The notes beneath the pieces were generated by a model, which saw only the letters and a list, made by a program, of their open reading frames with translations, made no database searches and had not been told where the DNA came from. The translations under genes and the position numbers were made by a program. A DNA stretch of 64,000 nt from CALINF01 sp039990395 (GTDB taxonomy: Bacteria > Pseudomonadota > Gammaproteobacteria > Pseudomonadales > Halieaceae), in assembly GCA_039990395.1 (NCBI GenBank), contig JBDXFZ010000139.1:248001-312000 (forward strand), written 5' to 3'. This document shows positions 28,243 to 38,225 of the stretch, piece by piece; positions within the stretch are counted from its first letter, which is position 1, and the number at the start of each line of letters is the position of its first letter.

Positions 28243-29394
28243 TTACAGGCAATAGTGGGCGATGCACTGTTCCAAGAGGTCGATACAAGGTGCTATCTGA
28301 TCGAGAGCCAGGTACTCATCGGGCTGGTGCGCCTGGTCAATCGAGCCAGGCCCCATGACAATGGTTTCCATACCGAGTTGTTGCAGAAAGGGCGCCTCGG
28401 TAGCAAAGGCAACGGCGTGTGCCGAATGTCCCGTCAGTCGCTCGGCGAGTCGTACCAATTCGCTATCGGCAGACTCTTCAAAGGGGGGTACATCCTTAAT
28501 CAATGGCTCCAGCTCGATATTAATATCCCGCTGCTGCGCAATAGACTGCAGCTGTTGCTGTAGCTCAGCGCGAACGGTGTCGTTGTCACCATCGGGTGTC
28601 ATGCGCACGTCGAAGTGCATCTCGGTGCCTGAGCAGATGCGATTAGGACTGTCGCCGCCATGAATGCAACCCAGGTTGAGGGTTGGGAAGGCCACCTCAA
28701 ACAGAGGATTGCTGTATCGCTCCTTCATCTGGTCTCGATAGCCCATCAGCTGGCCAATCACCGAATGCATGGCATCTAACGCGTTATTGCCCAACGCGGG
28801 GTTGGAGGAATGACCTGCCTGCCCCGTAATCTTGACTGACTGCATCATGATGCCTTTGTGCATCCGCACTGGCGTGAGATTTGTGGGCTCGCCGATAATG
28901 GCTGCCCGGGCGCGTGGTCTGCCAGCTGCGGCCAGAGCCCGCGCTCCGTTCATTGAGCTCTCTTCATCAGCCGTAGCAAGGATGATCAGCGGCTGCTGCA
29001 GTTCCTGCTCTTTGAATCGATGCGCCGCGGCGATTGCCAGCGGGAAAAAGCCCTTCATGTCGGTGCTGCCCAGGCCATACAGCCGCGCATCTCGCTCAGT
29101 CAGTGAGAGTGGGTCAGATGTCCAGCGCCCCTCATCGAACGGCACTGTGTCGCTGTGTCCGGCCAGTACCAAGCCACCGGGGCCACTGCCTCGCGTTGCA
29201 ATCAGGTTAGCTTTGCGGCCATCACTGCTGACGTCCTGAATCTCCACAGCAAAATCCAGACCAGTCAGCCACTGCGCCAGCAGGTCAATCACATGCCGAT
29301 TACCCTGATCCCACGAAGTATCTGTAGAGCTAACTGATGGTGTGGCGACCAGCTGCTGCAGCCGCGCTATCACCTGTTGTTCGTGAGTGGGCAT
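28243..29394 (-). CDS. argE: acetylornithine deacetylase
   Basis: M20-family zinc peptidase-like enzyme that releases ornithine from N-acetylornithine. At 383 residues it equals the E. coli enzyme. Metal and catalytic motifs are in order: LAGHSDTVPFD (His), STDMKGFF (Asp), ATADEESSMNGA (Glu-Glu) and the late His in DQAHQPDEYL. It lies 82 bases upstream of argA on the same strand, so both ends of the linear acetyl route of arginine synthesis are encoded together. Confidence 0.95.
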   Translation of the reverse strand: MPTHEQQVIARLQQLVATPSVSSTDTSWDQGNRHVIDLLAQWLTGLDFAVEIQDVSSDGRKANLIATRGSGPGGLVLAGHSDTVPFDEGRWTSDPLSLTERDARLYGLGSTDMKGFFPLAIAAAHRFKEQELQQPLIILATADEESSMNGARALAAAGRPRARAAIIGEPTNLTPVRMHKGIMMQSVKITGQAGHSSNPALGNNALDAMHSVIGQLMGYRDQMKERYSNPLFEVAFPTLNLGCIHGGDSPNRICSGTEMHFDVRMTPDGDNDTVRAELQQQLQSIAQQRDINIELEPLIKDVPPFEESADSELVRLAERLTGHSAHAVAFATEAPFLQQLGMETIVMGPGSIDQAHQPDEYLALDQIAPCIDLLEQCIAHYCL

Positions 29395-29403
29395 AGTGCT
29401 TTA

Positions 29404-30681
29404 TCAGCCGAAAATCCCCTTGAACAGGAAGAAGAATAATATCGACAGGCCGGCGCCGGCGGGGAGGGTGATAATCCAGGACATGAAAATCGCGCCAATC
29501 GTGCCGAGGTTCAATGCTGCAATACCGCGAGCAAATCCTACCCCTAGCACGGCACCCACCAGCGTATGCGTAGTGGAGATAGGAAGGCCCGTCGCCGAGG
29601 CAATCACCACGGTAGACGCCGCGCCCAGTTCAGCGGCAAAGCCCCGTGATGGCGTAAGTTCCGTGATTTTCTTACCGATGGTCGCAATAACCTTCCAGCC
29701 GTAGGTCGCAAGGCCGATGACGATACCGGCGGCTCCAACGAGGAGTATCCACCAGGGCATTGCTGATTTAGCGGCTATTTCACCACCTGATTGTACCGTG
29801 CCGACGATCGCAGCCAGTGGCCCCACGGCGTTGGCCACATCGTTTGAGCCATGAGCAAACGCCATAGCACAAGCGGTGAAGACCATAAGTATTGCGAAGA
29901 CTCGCTCTACATCGCCAAACCTGTTTTCGTTGTCCTGTGAATCCTTTACCCGTCTTAACAACATTGCGCCAAGTGCGGCAACGATAAGGCCCACCACGAA
30001 TGAGACGGGAATTGCGTTGGCGAACTTGCTGCCCAATCCCAGGTCAATGTCCAGACCGATATGTTTCAAGCCTTTGAGGAGGGTCACCATTGAGATCATG
30101 AAGCCTACCAACCACATGTAGATAGGCACGTAACGCTTGGCACGGTTGAACGGGTCATCAGTGTTCAGAATGAAATAGCGCACGCTGACAAACAGACCAA
30201 ACGATATGCTGCCTGCTAATACCGGGGAAACTACCCAGCTGGCAACGATAGTGCCAACCTTGCTCCAGTACACTGCATCAACGGATATGCCCACAGCGGC
30301 AAAGCCGACAATCGCGCCGACGATGGAATGTGTGGTTGATACCGGCCATCCTTTGATGCTGGCGATCAACAGCCAGGTACCTGCCGCGAGCAATGCGGAC
30401 ATCATGCCGTAGACCATCAGCTCGGGACTATCCGTCATCACGCTCGGATCAATAATTCCCTTGCGGATGGTCGCGGTAACCTCGCCACCGGCGAGGTAGG
30501 CACCCATAAACTCAAAAATTACCGCTACCAGGATTGCCTGCTTGATGGTGAGAGCGCCAGAACCTACGGAGGTCCCCATGGCGTTTGCAACGTCATTAGC
30601 GCCGATACCCCAGGCCATGAAAAAGCCAAAGGCGCAGGCAAGAATGAGGAAAATGCTGCCGTACTGAGCAATTATTTCCAC
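29404..30681 (-). CDS. low-affinity inorganic phosphate transporter (Pit family)
   Basis: Inner-membrane phosphate permease, 425 residues with about ten to twelve membrane segments. The Pit signature occurs twice, as expected for an internally duplicated carrier: GANDVANAMGTSVGSGALT near the N-terminus and HGSNDVANAVGPLAAIVG in the second half. GTG start with AGGGGAAA upstream. It lies 12 bases from the DUF47 gene on the same strand and 9 bases before argE. Confidence 0.93.
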   Translation of the reverse strand: MEIIAQYGSIFLILACAFGFFMAWGIGANDVANAMGTSVGSGALTIKQAILVAVIFEFMGAYLAGGEVTATIRKGIIDPSVMTDSPELMVYGMMSALLAAGTWLLIASIKGWPVSTTHSIVGAIVGFAAVGISVDAVYWSKVGTIVASWVVSPVLAGSISFGLFVSVRYFILNTDDPFNRAKRYVPIYMWLVGFMISMVTLLKGLKHIGLDIDLGLGSKFANAIPVSFVVGLIVAALGAMLLRRVKDSQDNENRFGDVERVFAILMVFTACAMAFAHGSNDVANAVGPLAAIVGTVQSGGEIAAKSAMPWWILLVGAAGIVIGLATYGWKVIATIGKKITELTPSRGFAAELGAASTVVIASATGLPISTTHTLVGAVLGVGFARGIAALNLGTIGAIFMSWIITLPAGAGLSILFFFLFKGIFG

Positions 30682-30693
30682 GATTGGTTTCCC

Positions 30694-31374
30694 CTATTTG
30701 GCCATCAGGATTTGCAGCCTGTCGCCGACTTTCTCGGCGTCATCTGCAATAGTGGATAACAGCGCCAGTACACGGTACTGGAACATGACATCGACAGGGG
30801 GGAGATCGGCTTCCAGTTTGAACAATGCGCGCCTCACTACAACCGCTTTCTTATCTGTTTTTGCCTCAAGTTTGTCCAACTCTTTGAGCATGCTCTCGAC
30901 ATGTTTTACCTCTCGGCCCAGGAAGCCAACCTCGAGTAGCTCATCTAACTCTTGGATGGCCTTAAGTGCCTGCTGTACTGTGGCTACGCATGCTGCTGTG
31001 AGATCCAGTATGGCTGGTTCCAACTTTTCCGGGAAGCGCATGTGCCGCCCCATAACCAGTACGGCAACGTCTTCGGCAGTGTTGGCCACATGGTCCTGAA
31101 TGCCAATGAGTTCCAGCAGATCCGTTCTGGCAACAGGCATGAACAGGCTCTTGGGCAAGTTCTTGCGGACGGAGCGCTTGAGCTTATCGGCCTCTCGCTC
31201 TGCGGCAACGATGGCCTTGTGGATATCACCAGCTCGGTCCCAGTCGTCGTCGATGCTGGCCTGGATTAACTGAGGCAGCAGTTGTGCGGCTTCCTCAGCA
31301 ATCTGCATATGTTCCTGAATGGGCCGGATAGGTGATCTGCCGAACAGATTACCGAGAGAGTTTTTCGTTGCCAT
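30694..31374 (-). CDS. DUF47/PhoU-like partner of the phosphate transporter
   Basis: A 226-residue, all-helical PhoU-like protein of the DUF47 (TIGR00153) type that commonly pairs with Pit permeases and is thought to modulate them. Recognisable features are the N-terminus LGNLFGRSPIRPIQEHM and the segment VRKNLPKSLFMPVARTDLLELI. The frame opens at 31413, but ATG at 31374 has GGAG six bases upstream and is taken as the start. It is the first gene of the DUF47-pit unit. Confidence 0.9.
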   Translation of the reverse strand: MATKNSLGNLFGRSPIRPIQEHMQIAEEAAQLLPQLIQASIDDDWDRAGDIHKAIVAAEREADKLKRSVRKNLPKSLFMPVARTDLLELIGIQDHVANTAEDVAVLVMGRHMRFPEKLEPAILDLTAACVATVQQALKAIQELDELLEVGFLGREVKHVESMLKELDKLEAKTDKKAVVVRRALFKLEADLPPVDVMFQYRVLALLSTIADDAEKVGDRLQILMAK

Positions 31375-31521
31375 GGGGAGCTCCGTGTAGGCTTGCGCGA
31401 AGTATAAGTACAAAGTGTGTATGTCACAATTATTGCTTTTCTACAGATAAGCTCTGCGGGAGCAGATTGCGCTGAGACCTGTGATAGCATGAAGTTAGGT
31501 GAGTATCAGGCAGGTGTAGGC

Positions 31522-33297
31522 ATGACGACGGATTTGATAGAACAGCGGCCAGATCAGGTATTGCACCTGCCCTCGGTGATCGCTGATCTGATATCTGACG
31601 GACACCTGTCCCAGGCCGATGGCCAGCGCCTGTCCAAGGCACTCATTGGCAGTGTCCATCCCCTGGTGTTTCTTGCGGAGCAGAAGCTGGCAGACCCGTC
31701 CCGAGCTGGACGTCCACTGGACATCGATACACTTCTTGGGTGGTTGAGCCAGCGAACCAACCAGGCGGTTTATGAGATCGATCCGCTCAAGATCAATGTG
31801 ACCTCCGTTGCCGATGTCATGTCGAAAGCATTTGCTCAGCGCCACCGGATTCTGGCGGTGGAAGTCTCGGACTCGGAAGTCAGTATAGCCAGTGCTGAGC
31901 CCTATGTGCGTGGTTGGGAGAGCAACTTAGAGCACGTGCTGCGCAAGCCCATCCGCCGGGTATTGGCCGATCCACGGGACATTTCCCGCCATACCGAAGA
32001 ATTCTACAACATGGCCGGTTCCGTGCGTGGCGCGCACGGAGCAAATCGCACCGAGAGTGTGGCAGGCGTGACCAACCTCGAGCAGATGTTAGAGCTGGGC
32101 TCGATGAAAGAGCCTGACGCCAATGACCAGCATATTGTCAATATTGTGGACTGGCTGCTGCAGTATGCGTTCGAGCAGCGAGCCAGTGATATACACATCG
32201 AACCAAGGCGTGAAATTGGCCATGTCCGATTTCGGATCGATGGCGTGCTGCACAGCGTGTATGAGTTACCACAGCAGGTGTGCGCTGCCGTTACCAGCCG
32301 AATCAAGATTCTCGGGAGAATGGATGTAGCCGAGAAGCGACGCCCGCAAGATGGTCGATTGAAAACTCGTACTCCAGGCGGCAATGAGGTGGAATTGCGA
32401 TTAGCGACCCTGCCGACCGCATTTGGCGAGAAACTGGTCATGCGCATCTTCGATCCAGATGTGCTGAACAAGACCTTCGAACAATTGGGTCTGGCAGCAC
32501 AAGACCTGCAGCGTTGGAATGATATGACCACAGCGGGTAATGGAATCGTACTGGTAACCGGCCCCACGGGTTCTGGCAAGACCACCACGCTTTACTCTAC
32601 GCTGCGTAAGCTCGCCACGCCTGAGGTCAACGTGTGTACGATTGAGGACCCTATCGAGATGATCGAGGGCGCCTTTAATCAAATGCAGGTGAACCACACC
32701 ATTGATCTGGATTTTTCCTCCGGCGTACGTGCGTTAATGCGGCAGGACCCCGACATCATCATGGTGGGTGAGATACGCGATCTCGAAACTGCAAATATGG
32801 CGGTCCAGGCAGCGCTTACGGGACATCTAGTGTTATCCACACTTCACACCAACGACTCGCCCAGTTCAATTTCACGGTTGTTGGAGCTCGGCGTACCGGC
32901 TTATCTTATCAAGGCCACTGTGCGCGGCATTATGTCGCAGCGCCTGGTGCGCATACTCTGCCCGGAGTGCAAAGAATTCGGACCGGTCGATCGTGTTGCC
33001 TGGGAAGAGCTCACTTCCCCATGGCAAGTTGATCCGCCGGAACAGGTCGCTCACCCCGTGGGTTGCCGTACCTGTCGTGACACCGGCTATTCAGGCCGAC
33101 AGGGTATTTATGAAGTGCTTGTGAATAGCACGGCGATTCAGGCAGAGATTACACCGACTATGGAAAGCGCTCGCATTCGCCAGGCCGCGATGGGCGAGGG
33201 TATGCAGACTCTGCGCCTTAGTGGCGCCAATCGTGTGGCAGTGGGCCAGACTACCATTGAGGAAGTCATGCGCGTCGCGCCGGTTATTGATAGTTAG
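31522..33297 (+). CDS. GspE/PilB-family secretion ATPase, unlinked to other secretion genes
   Basis: Hexameric ATPase of the type II secretion/type IV pilus family, about 591 residues. An N-terminal MshE/GspE-type domain (to about 180) precedes the ATPase core: Walker A GPTGSGKTT, Asp box EDPIE, Walker B DPDIIMVGEIRD, His box STLHTND and a zinc tetracysteine CPEC...CRTC. ATG at 31522 is taken as the start; ATG at 31489 is possible. No pilin, prepilin peptidase or inner-membrane partner is nearby. It sits between the phosphate genes and glnE. Confidence 0.88.
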   Translation: MTTDLIEQRPDQVLHLPSVIADLISDGHLSQADGQRLSKALIGSVHPLVFLAEQKLADPSRAGRPLDIDTLLGWLSQRTNQAVYEIDPLKINVTSVADVMSKAFAQRHRILAVEVSDSEVSIASAEPYVRGWESNLEHVLRKPIRRVLADPRDISRHTEEFYNMAGSVRGAHGANRTESVAGVTNLEQMLELGSMKEPDANDQHIVNIVDWLLQYAFEQRASDIHIEPRREIGHVRFRIDGVLHSVYELPQQVCAAVTSRIKILGRMDVAEKRRPQDGRLKTRTPGGNEVELRLATLPTAFGEKLVMRIFDPDVLNKTFEQLGLAAQDLQRWNDMTTAGNGIVLVTGPTGSGKTTTLYSTLRKLATPEVNVCTIEDPIEMIEGAFNQMQVNHTIDLDFSSGVRALMRQDPDIIMVGEIRDLETANMAVQAALTGHLVLSTLHTNDSPSSISRLLELGVPAYLIKATVRGIMSQRLVRILCPECKEFGPVDRVAWEELTSPWQVDPPEQVAHPVGCRTCRDTGYSGRQGIYEVLVNSTAIQAEITPTMESARIRQAAMGEGMQTLRLSGANRVAVGQTTIEEVMRVAPVIDS

Positions 33298-33304
33298 CGT
33301 ATTC

Positions 33305-36214
33305 ATGCCACTTGAACTCTCAGCACTGGAAGAGTCATTAGCGAACTCTGCCGTCAAAGCGTGGGATAACATCCTCGAACGTGCGGAAGAGCCGCTTGCC
33401 GCTGCTTTGCGATCGTTAGCCGAGCGGCCGGAAGCCAGCATTCAACTTCCTCGCGCTCTGGCATGCAGCCCGTTTATCGCGGAACTATCACGGCGCAAAC
33501 CTCAGTTGCTGGCATCATTGCTGGCAGATGGCAGTCTGTATAGCTCAGTAACTCGAGCCGAGTTGCTAGCGCAGCTTACTGCGGAACTTGCTATCGATGA
33601 GGCTGAGCTAAATGTCGTGTTGCGGCGCTTTCGCCAGCGGCACATGTTGCGCATTATCTGGCGTGATTTCTGCAAATTGGCCGATACGCTCGAGACCGTG
33701 CGAGACACCTCCTGGTTGGCAGAGATTTGTATTTCTGCGGCTTTGGACGTCTGTCAGAAACAACTGGAGGAAAAACACGGCGTGCCTTTGGGCCGCCGCA
33801 GTGGAACGCCTCAGCAGTTAATAGTGCTAGCCATGGGCAAACTTGGCGCAGGCGAACTCAACGTGTCTTCGGATATCGATCTGATCTTCGCATACCCGGA
33901 AGCCGGCGAAACTGATGGTGAGCGCAAGCCGCTAAGTAATGAGGAGTTCTTTACCCGACTCGGTCGTGCTGTTATCGCCGCGTTAGATGTAACTACCGCC
34001 GAGGGTTTTGTCTTTCGCGTGGATATGCGTTTACGCCCGTATGGTGAGAGCGGGGCGCTGGTGCACAATTTTACCGCGTTGGAGGAGTACTACCAGGATC
34101 AGGGTCGTGATTGGGAGCGCTATGCGCTGATCAAGGCCCGCCCCCTTACGGGTGACCCTGAGCGTGCGCGCGAGCTGATGACGTCTTTGCGCCCCTTTAT
34201 TTTCCGTCGCTACGTAGACTTTGGTGTGATTGAGAGCCTGCGCACCATGAAGCAGGGCATTAATGCCGAGGTGCGCCGCCGCGGTCTGGCTGACAACGTC
34301 AAACTGGGTCATGGCGGTATCCGCGAGGTAGAGTTCATCGCCCAGTGTTTACAGTTGATTCGTGGCGGCCGTGATCTTGGGCTGCAGCAGCGCGAGCTGC
34401 TACCGGTATTGTCGGAGTGCGCGGAGCTAGGTTGCCTGCCCGCGGTAGCGGTGGCGGAGCTGCGCGAGGCCTACCTATTTTTGCGCGATAGCGAGCATGT
34501 GATCCAAGGTTACGCCGACCAACAATCGCAGACCCTGCCCTCAACGGAAGAGCATCGTCTGGCAATGATTACTGTGATGGGTTTTGAGTCGTGGGAGAGT
34601 TACCTCGCTGCGCTGGACGCCCATCGTGACAAGGTCTCGCGCCACTTTCAGGAGCTGATTGCGTCTCCGGATGAGGACAATGCCGAGCCCGAGTTGGCAT
34701 TGGGGCTGCGTATTGAGCAGCTGACCAAAGAAGCCCTGGGCGAGCTGGGTTATTCAGAGTCGGAAGCCTTGTTAGAGCAACTGCAAGCGTTCTGGGCCAG
34801 CCCCCGGGTGGAGAGCCTGCAAAGCGAGGGTAAGCAGCGTCTTGAACAGTTCGTCCCCCTATTACTGCTAGCTTGTGCTGATAGCGATAGCCCCGACCTC
34901 GCTCTCAGGCGCATTCTGCCTTTGGTCGTTGCGGTGGTTCGCCGCAGTGCCTATCTGGCATTACTGATCGAGAACCCGGGAGCGCTGCGAGAGTTGGTGG
35001 CCTTGTGCGCGGCAAGTCCGTGGATAGCTGAACAAATGGCACGAAGCCCAGTGTTGCTCGACGAGCTTCTGGATCAGGCCAGCTTGTACTCCACGCCTGA
35101 CAAGCAGGCGTTGGAAGACGAGTTGCGGCAGCAGGTAGCCCGCTTGCCACTGGATGACCTGGAGGCGCAGATGGATGCACTGCGCTATTTCAAAGCCGCT
35201 CAGGTGCTGCGGGTTGCTGCGAGTGAAACGGCAGGTCGCCTGCCCGTGATGAAGGTCAGTGACAAGCTTACATTCATCGCCGAGGTCATTCTTGAGCATA
35301 CTTTGAATCTTGCTTGGGCAGACTTGTCGGCAAAGTATGGCGAGCCGCAACGGCCCAGCGAAGGCAAGGGCTTTGCTGTTTTTGGCTACGGCAAACTCGG
35401 AGGTATTGAGCTGGGGTATGGATCCGATCTGGATCTGGTATTCATCTGTGAACCCGCTCCTCAGGGTGTGACCAACGGCGAGCGCAGCATCGATAACATT
35501 CTGTTTTATACCCGCTTAGGGCAGCGCATTATTCATATTCTGGAGTCCAGAATGACGCTGGGGAAGCTTTATGAGGTCGATATGCGCTTACGACCATCAG
35601 GTAACTCAGGAATGCTGGTCAGTACACTTCAGGGTTTTGCCGCGTATCAGCAGGAGACCGCCTGGACCTGGGAGCATCAGGCGCTGGTTCGAGCGCGCTG
35701 GGTGGCTGGTGATTCGAGAGTTGCGGCGGGGTTTACGCAGTTGCGAAATACCATTTTGACCAGAGCGCGCGACGAGCATGAACTGGCCTGCGAAGTGGTG
35801 AGAATGCGTGAGCGGATGCGAGAGCACCTGCTACCCAAGGACTCGTTAGAAAAAGGGGAATTTCACCTGAAACAGGGTGGTGGCGGTATCGTCGATATAG
35901 AATTTATGGTGCAATACGCGGTTCTGGCTTGGTCGTCGAAGCAACCTGCGCTGGCGGGTTGGCCTGACAACGTGCGAATACTTGAGACACTGTGCCAAGA
36001 AGGCCTGTTTACCCAGGCCGAAAGTGAAATCCTGACCGACGGCTATCTGGCCTATCGTTCCGCTGCTCACCAATTAGCCCTGCAACAACTACCGGGAGTG
36101 GTATCGGCGGAGCGCTTCGCCGATCTGCGGCAAGCGGTTCAGAAACTGTGGCATCAGCTCTTTGCGGCTGTGCCTGAGCAAGATGATGATATTGAAACAG
36201 GAGTAGTGCAATGA
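33305..36214 (+). CDS. glnE: glutamine synthetase adenylyltransferase/deadenylase
   Basis: Bifunctional enzyme that adds and removes AMP on glutamine synthetase in response to PII. The product has about 969 residues and two nucleotidyltransferase halves: the N-terminal half has ELNVSSDIDLIF with VDMRLRPYG, the C-terminal half has LGYGSDLDLVFI with VDMRLRPSG. Helical linker regions join them. ATG at 33305 follows the ATPase gene by 7 bases. The stop codon overlaps the ilvE start (ATGA), so these are translationally coupled, as in the glnE-ilvE order of Pseudomonas. Confidence 0.95.
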   Translation: MPLELSALEESLANSAVKAWDNILERAEEPLAAALRSLAERPEASIQLPRALACSPFIAELSRRKPQLLASLLADGSLYSSVTRAELLAQLTAELAIDEAELNVVLRRFRQRHMLRIIWRDFCKLADTLETVRDTSWLAEICISAALDVCQKQLEEKHGVPLGRRSGTPQQLIVLAMGKLGAGELNVSSDIDLIFAYPEAGETDGERKPLSNEEFFTRLGRAVIAALDVTTAEGFVFRVDMRLRPYGESGALVHNFTALEEYYQDQGRDWERYALIKARPLTGDPERARELMTSLRPFIFRRYVDFGVIESLRTMKQGINAEVRRRGLADNVKLGHGGIREVEFIAQCLQLIRGGRDLGLQQRELLPVLSECAELGCLPAVAVAELREAYLFLRDSEHVIQGYADQQSQTLPSTEEHRLAMITVMGFESWESYLAALDAHRDKVSRHFQELIASPDEDNAEPELALGLRIEQLTKEALGELGYSESEALLEQLQAFWASPRVESLQSEGKQRLEQFVPLLLLACADSDSPDLALRRILPLVVAVVRRSAYLALLIENPGALRELVALCAASPWIAEQMARSPVLLDELLDQASLYSTPDKQALEDELRQQVARLPLDDLEAQMDALRYFKAAQVLRVAASETAGRLPVMKVSDKLTFIAEVILEHTLNLAWADLSAKYGEPQRPSEGKGFAVFGYGKLGGIELGYGSDLDLVFICEPAPQGVTNGERSIDNILFYTRLGQRIIHILESRMTLGKLYEVDMRLRPSGNSGMLVSTLQGFAAYQQETAWTWEHQALVRARWVAGDSRVAAGFTQLRNTILTRARDEHELACEVVRMRERMREHLLPKDSLEKGEFHLKQGGGGIVDIEFMVQYAVLAWSSKQPALAGWPDNVRILETLCQEGLFTQAESEILTDGYLAYRSAAHQLALQQLPGVVSAERFADLRQAVQKLWHQLFAAVPEQDDDIETGVVQ

Positions 36215-37137
36215 ACCTGGCCGATCGTGATGGGCTTATTTGGCTTGATGGTGAGATGGTTCCCTGGCGGGAGGCCAAAGTGCACGTATTAACGCACACT
36301 CTGCACTACGGTCTGGGCGTATTTGAAGGTGTGCGCGCTTATAAAACAGCGGAGCTTGGCACCAGCATTTTTCGCCTGCAGGAACACACCGACCGCCTGT
36401 TCCGCTCTGCGCATATTCTTTCCATGGATATGCCCTTTGATAAAGAGACGCTCAATGAAGCGCAGCGTGCAGTAGTGCGTGAGAATAAACTGGAAGAGGC
36501 GTATCTGCGCCCCATGTGCTTTTATGGGTCTGAAGGCATGGGCTTGCGAGCTGACAATCTGAAAACCCATGTAATGGTTGCCGCTTGGGAATGGCCATCC
36601 TACATGGACCCTGAGGCACGCGATCGTGGTATCAAGGTCCGGACGTCCTCCTATACACGCCATCATGTGAACATCACCATGTGTAAGGCCAAGGCAAATG
36701 GCAACTACATCAACTCAATGCTGGCATTGCGCGAAGCGTTGGACGGTGGCGCTGAAGAGGCGCTATTGCTAGATAACGAAGGTTATGTCGCCGAAGGCAG
36801 CGGAGAGAACGTATTTATCATTCGCAATGACACGATCTATACGCCCGAGCTCACATCTTGCCTGGAAGGCATCACCAGAGACTCAATTTTCGCATTCGCA
36901 GACGAACTGGGATACAAGGTCATCGAGAAGCGCATCACGCGCGACGAGGTCTATGTTGCAGATGAGGCATTCTTTACAGGTACGGCGGCAGAGGTCGTTC
37001 CCATTCGTGAGTTGGACGGGCGCACGATAGGTTCCGGTTCGCGTGGTCCGCTTACGGAGCGGCTGCAAACGATGTATTTTGATGCAGTGCGTGGCAATCG
37101 GCCTCAAAACAAAGACTGGTTGGCGCCGGTAGCGTGA
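36211..37137 (+). CDS. ilvE: branched-chain amino acid aminotransferase
   Basis: PLP class IV transaminase that makes the last step to Val, Ile and Leu. The 308-residue length equals E. coli IlvE. Visible features are HYGLGVFEGVRAY at the N-terminus, the PLP lysine in CKAKANGNYINSM, EGSGENVF, and FFTGTAAEV. It overlaps glnE by four bases and precedes the LPS core operon, from which it is separated by a 50-base gap with a hairpin. Confidence 0.96.
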   Translation: MNLADRDGLIWLDGEMVPWREAKVHVLTHTLHYGLGVFEGVRAYKTAELGTSIFRLQEHTDRLFRSAHILSMDMPFDKETLNEAQRAVVRENKLEEAYLRPMCFYGSEGMGLRADNLKTHVMVAAWEWPSYMDPEARDRGIKVRTSSYTRHHVNITMCKAKANGNYINSMLALREALDGGAEEALLLDNEGYVAEGSGENVFIIRNDTIYTPELTSCLEGITRDSIFAFADELGYKVIEKRITRDEVYVADEAFFTGTAAEVVPIRELDGRTIGSGSRGPLTERLQTMYFDAVRGNRPQNKDWLAPVA

Positions 37138-37144
37138 CCTCAAG

Positions 37145-37167
37145 AAGAGCAGTTTACAGCTGCTCTT
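37145..37167. repeat. hairpin between ilvE and waaF
   Basis: AAGAGCAG pairs perfectly with CTGCTCTT around a 7-base loop, 8 bases after the ilvE stop. There is no T-tract, so it is not a classical terminator; it might protect or process mRNA or attenuate readthrough into the waa genes. Confidence 0.5.
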
Positions 37168-37187
37168 GCGAAACACGCTGATCCTAA

Positions 37188-38225
37188 ATGTCAGATAGAC
37201 CGGATAAAATTCTTGTAATTGGCCCTTCCTGGGTTGGCGACATGGTCATGTCGCAACCGCTTTATACGCTACTACAACAGACTCGTCCGGGGGCCATCAT
37301 TGATGTGCTTGCCCCCGCCTGGAGTGAGCCAATTCTGGCGCGCATGCCTGAGGTGAACCGTAGCCTGAGTATGCCGGTCGGTCACGGCGAATTGGGACTT
37401 GGTAAACGCTGGCGCATTGCCAGAGAGTTATCTGCCACCGGTTATGATCAGGCCGTAGTGTTACCCAACTCCCTGAAGTCTGCGTTAATACCCTTCATAG
37501 CTCGAATACCCCTTAGAACCGGTTGGCTGGGAGAACAACGCTATGGCCTACTTAATGATATCCGACGACTAGACGCAGGCCAGTATCCACTCATGGTGCA
37601 GCGCTTTGCCGCCTTGGGCTTGGCTCCTGACCAAGCAATACCGAAGCCTTTGTCGAACCCGGCCCTGCAGGTTGATTTGCAGAGTGCCCATGCCAGCGCA
37701 GAGCGTATGCATTTGTCGTTGGAAAAGCCAATACTGGCACTGTGCCCCGGGGCGGAGTTTGGTGGCGCCAAGTGTTGGCCGGCCCTTCACTACGCACAGC
37801 TGGCTGATGCCTACACTGAGCAAGGTTGGCGCGTTGTGATTTTTGGCTCTGCTAATGATGCGTCGGTAGCCAAAAGCGTGCTGGCATCGAGCGCTCGTCC
37901 AGATTCGATGGTTGATTTGACGGGCAAAACCAGTCTGGATGAGGCCGTGGATTTGCTCTCATTGGCTCATGCTGTTGTTAGCAATGATTCAGGCTTGATG
38001 CACATTGCGGCAGCGCTGGGAGTACCAACAGTTGTTATCTATGGACCTACCTCGCCTGACTTTACACCACCTTTGAGTAAGCGGGCTACCGTGTTGGCTA
38101 GTGAAATTGATTGTGCACCCTGTTTCCAAAGAGAGTGCCCGCTTGGTCACCATGGGTGTATGTCTCAAATGCCTGTGCAGCGAGTAGCCGAGGCGCTGGA
38201 CGAACTATTGGCAGGTGCCGCGTGA
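37188..38225 (+). CDS. waaF: ADP-heptose:LPS heptosyltransferase II
   Basis: GT9 glycosyltransferase that adds the second heptose to the inner LPS core at the cytoplasmic face. The 345-residue product starts with ILVIGPSWVGDMVMSQPL, typical of WaaF, and carries the donor-site region LCPGAEFGGAKCWP and SNDSGLMHIAAALGVPTVVIYGPT. It is the first gene of the core cluster, followed by waaC with stop/start overlap. The order ilvE-waaF-waaC-waaG-waaP is the same as in Pseudomonas. Confidence 0.95.
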   Translation: MSDRPDKILVIGPSWVGDMVMSQPLYTLLQQTRPGAIIDVLAPAWSEPILARMPEVNRSLSMPVGHGELGLGKRWRIARELSATGYDQAVVLPNSLKSALIPFIARIPLRTGWLGEQRYGLLNDIRRLDAGQYPLMVQRFAALGLAPDQAIPKPLSNPALQVDLQSAHASAERMHLSLEKPILALCPGAEFGGAKCWPALHYAQLADAYTEQGWRVVIFGSANDASVAKSVLASSARPDSMVDLTGKTSLDEAVDLLSLAHAVVSNDSGLMHIAAALGVPTVVIYGPTSPDFTPPLSKRATVLASEIDCAPCFQRECPLGHHGCMSQMPVQRVAEALDELLAGAA

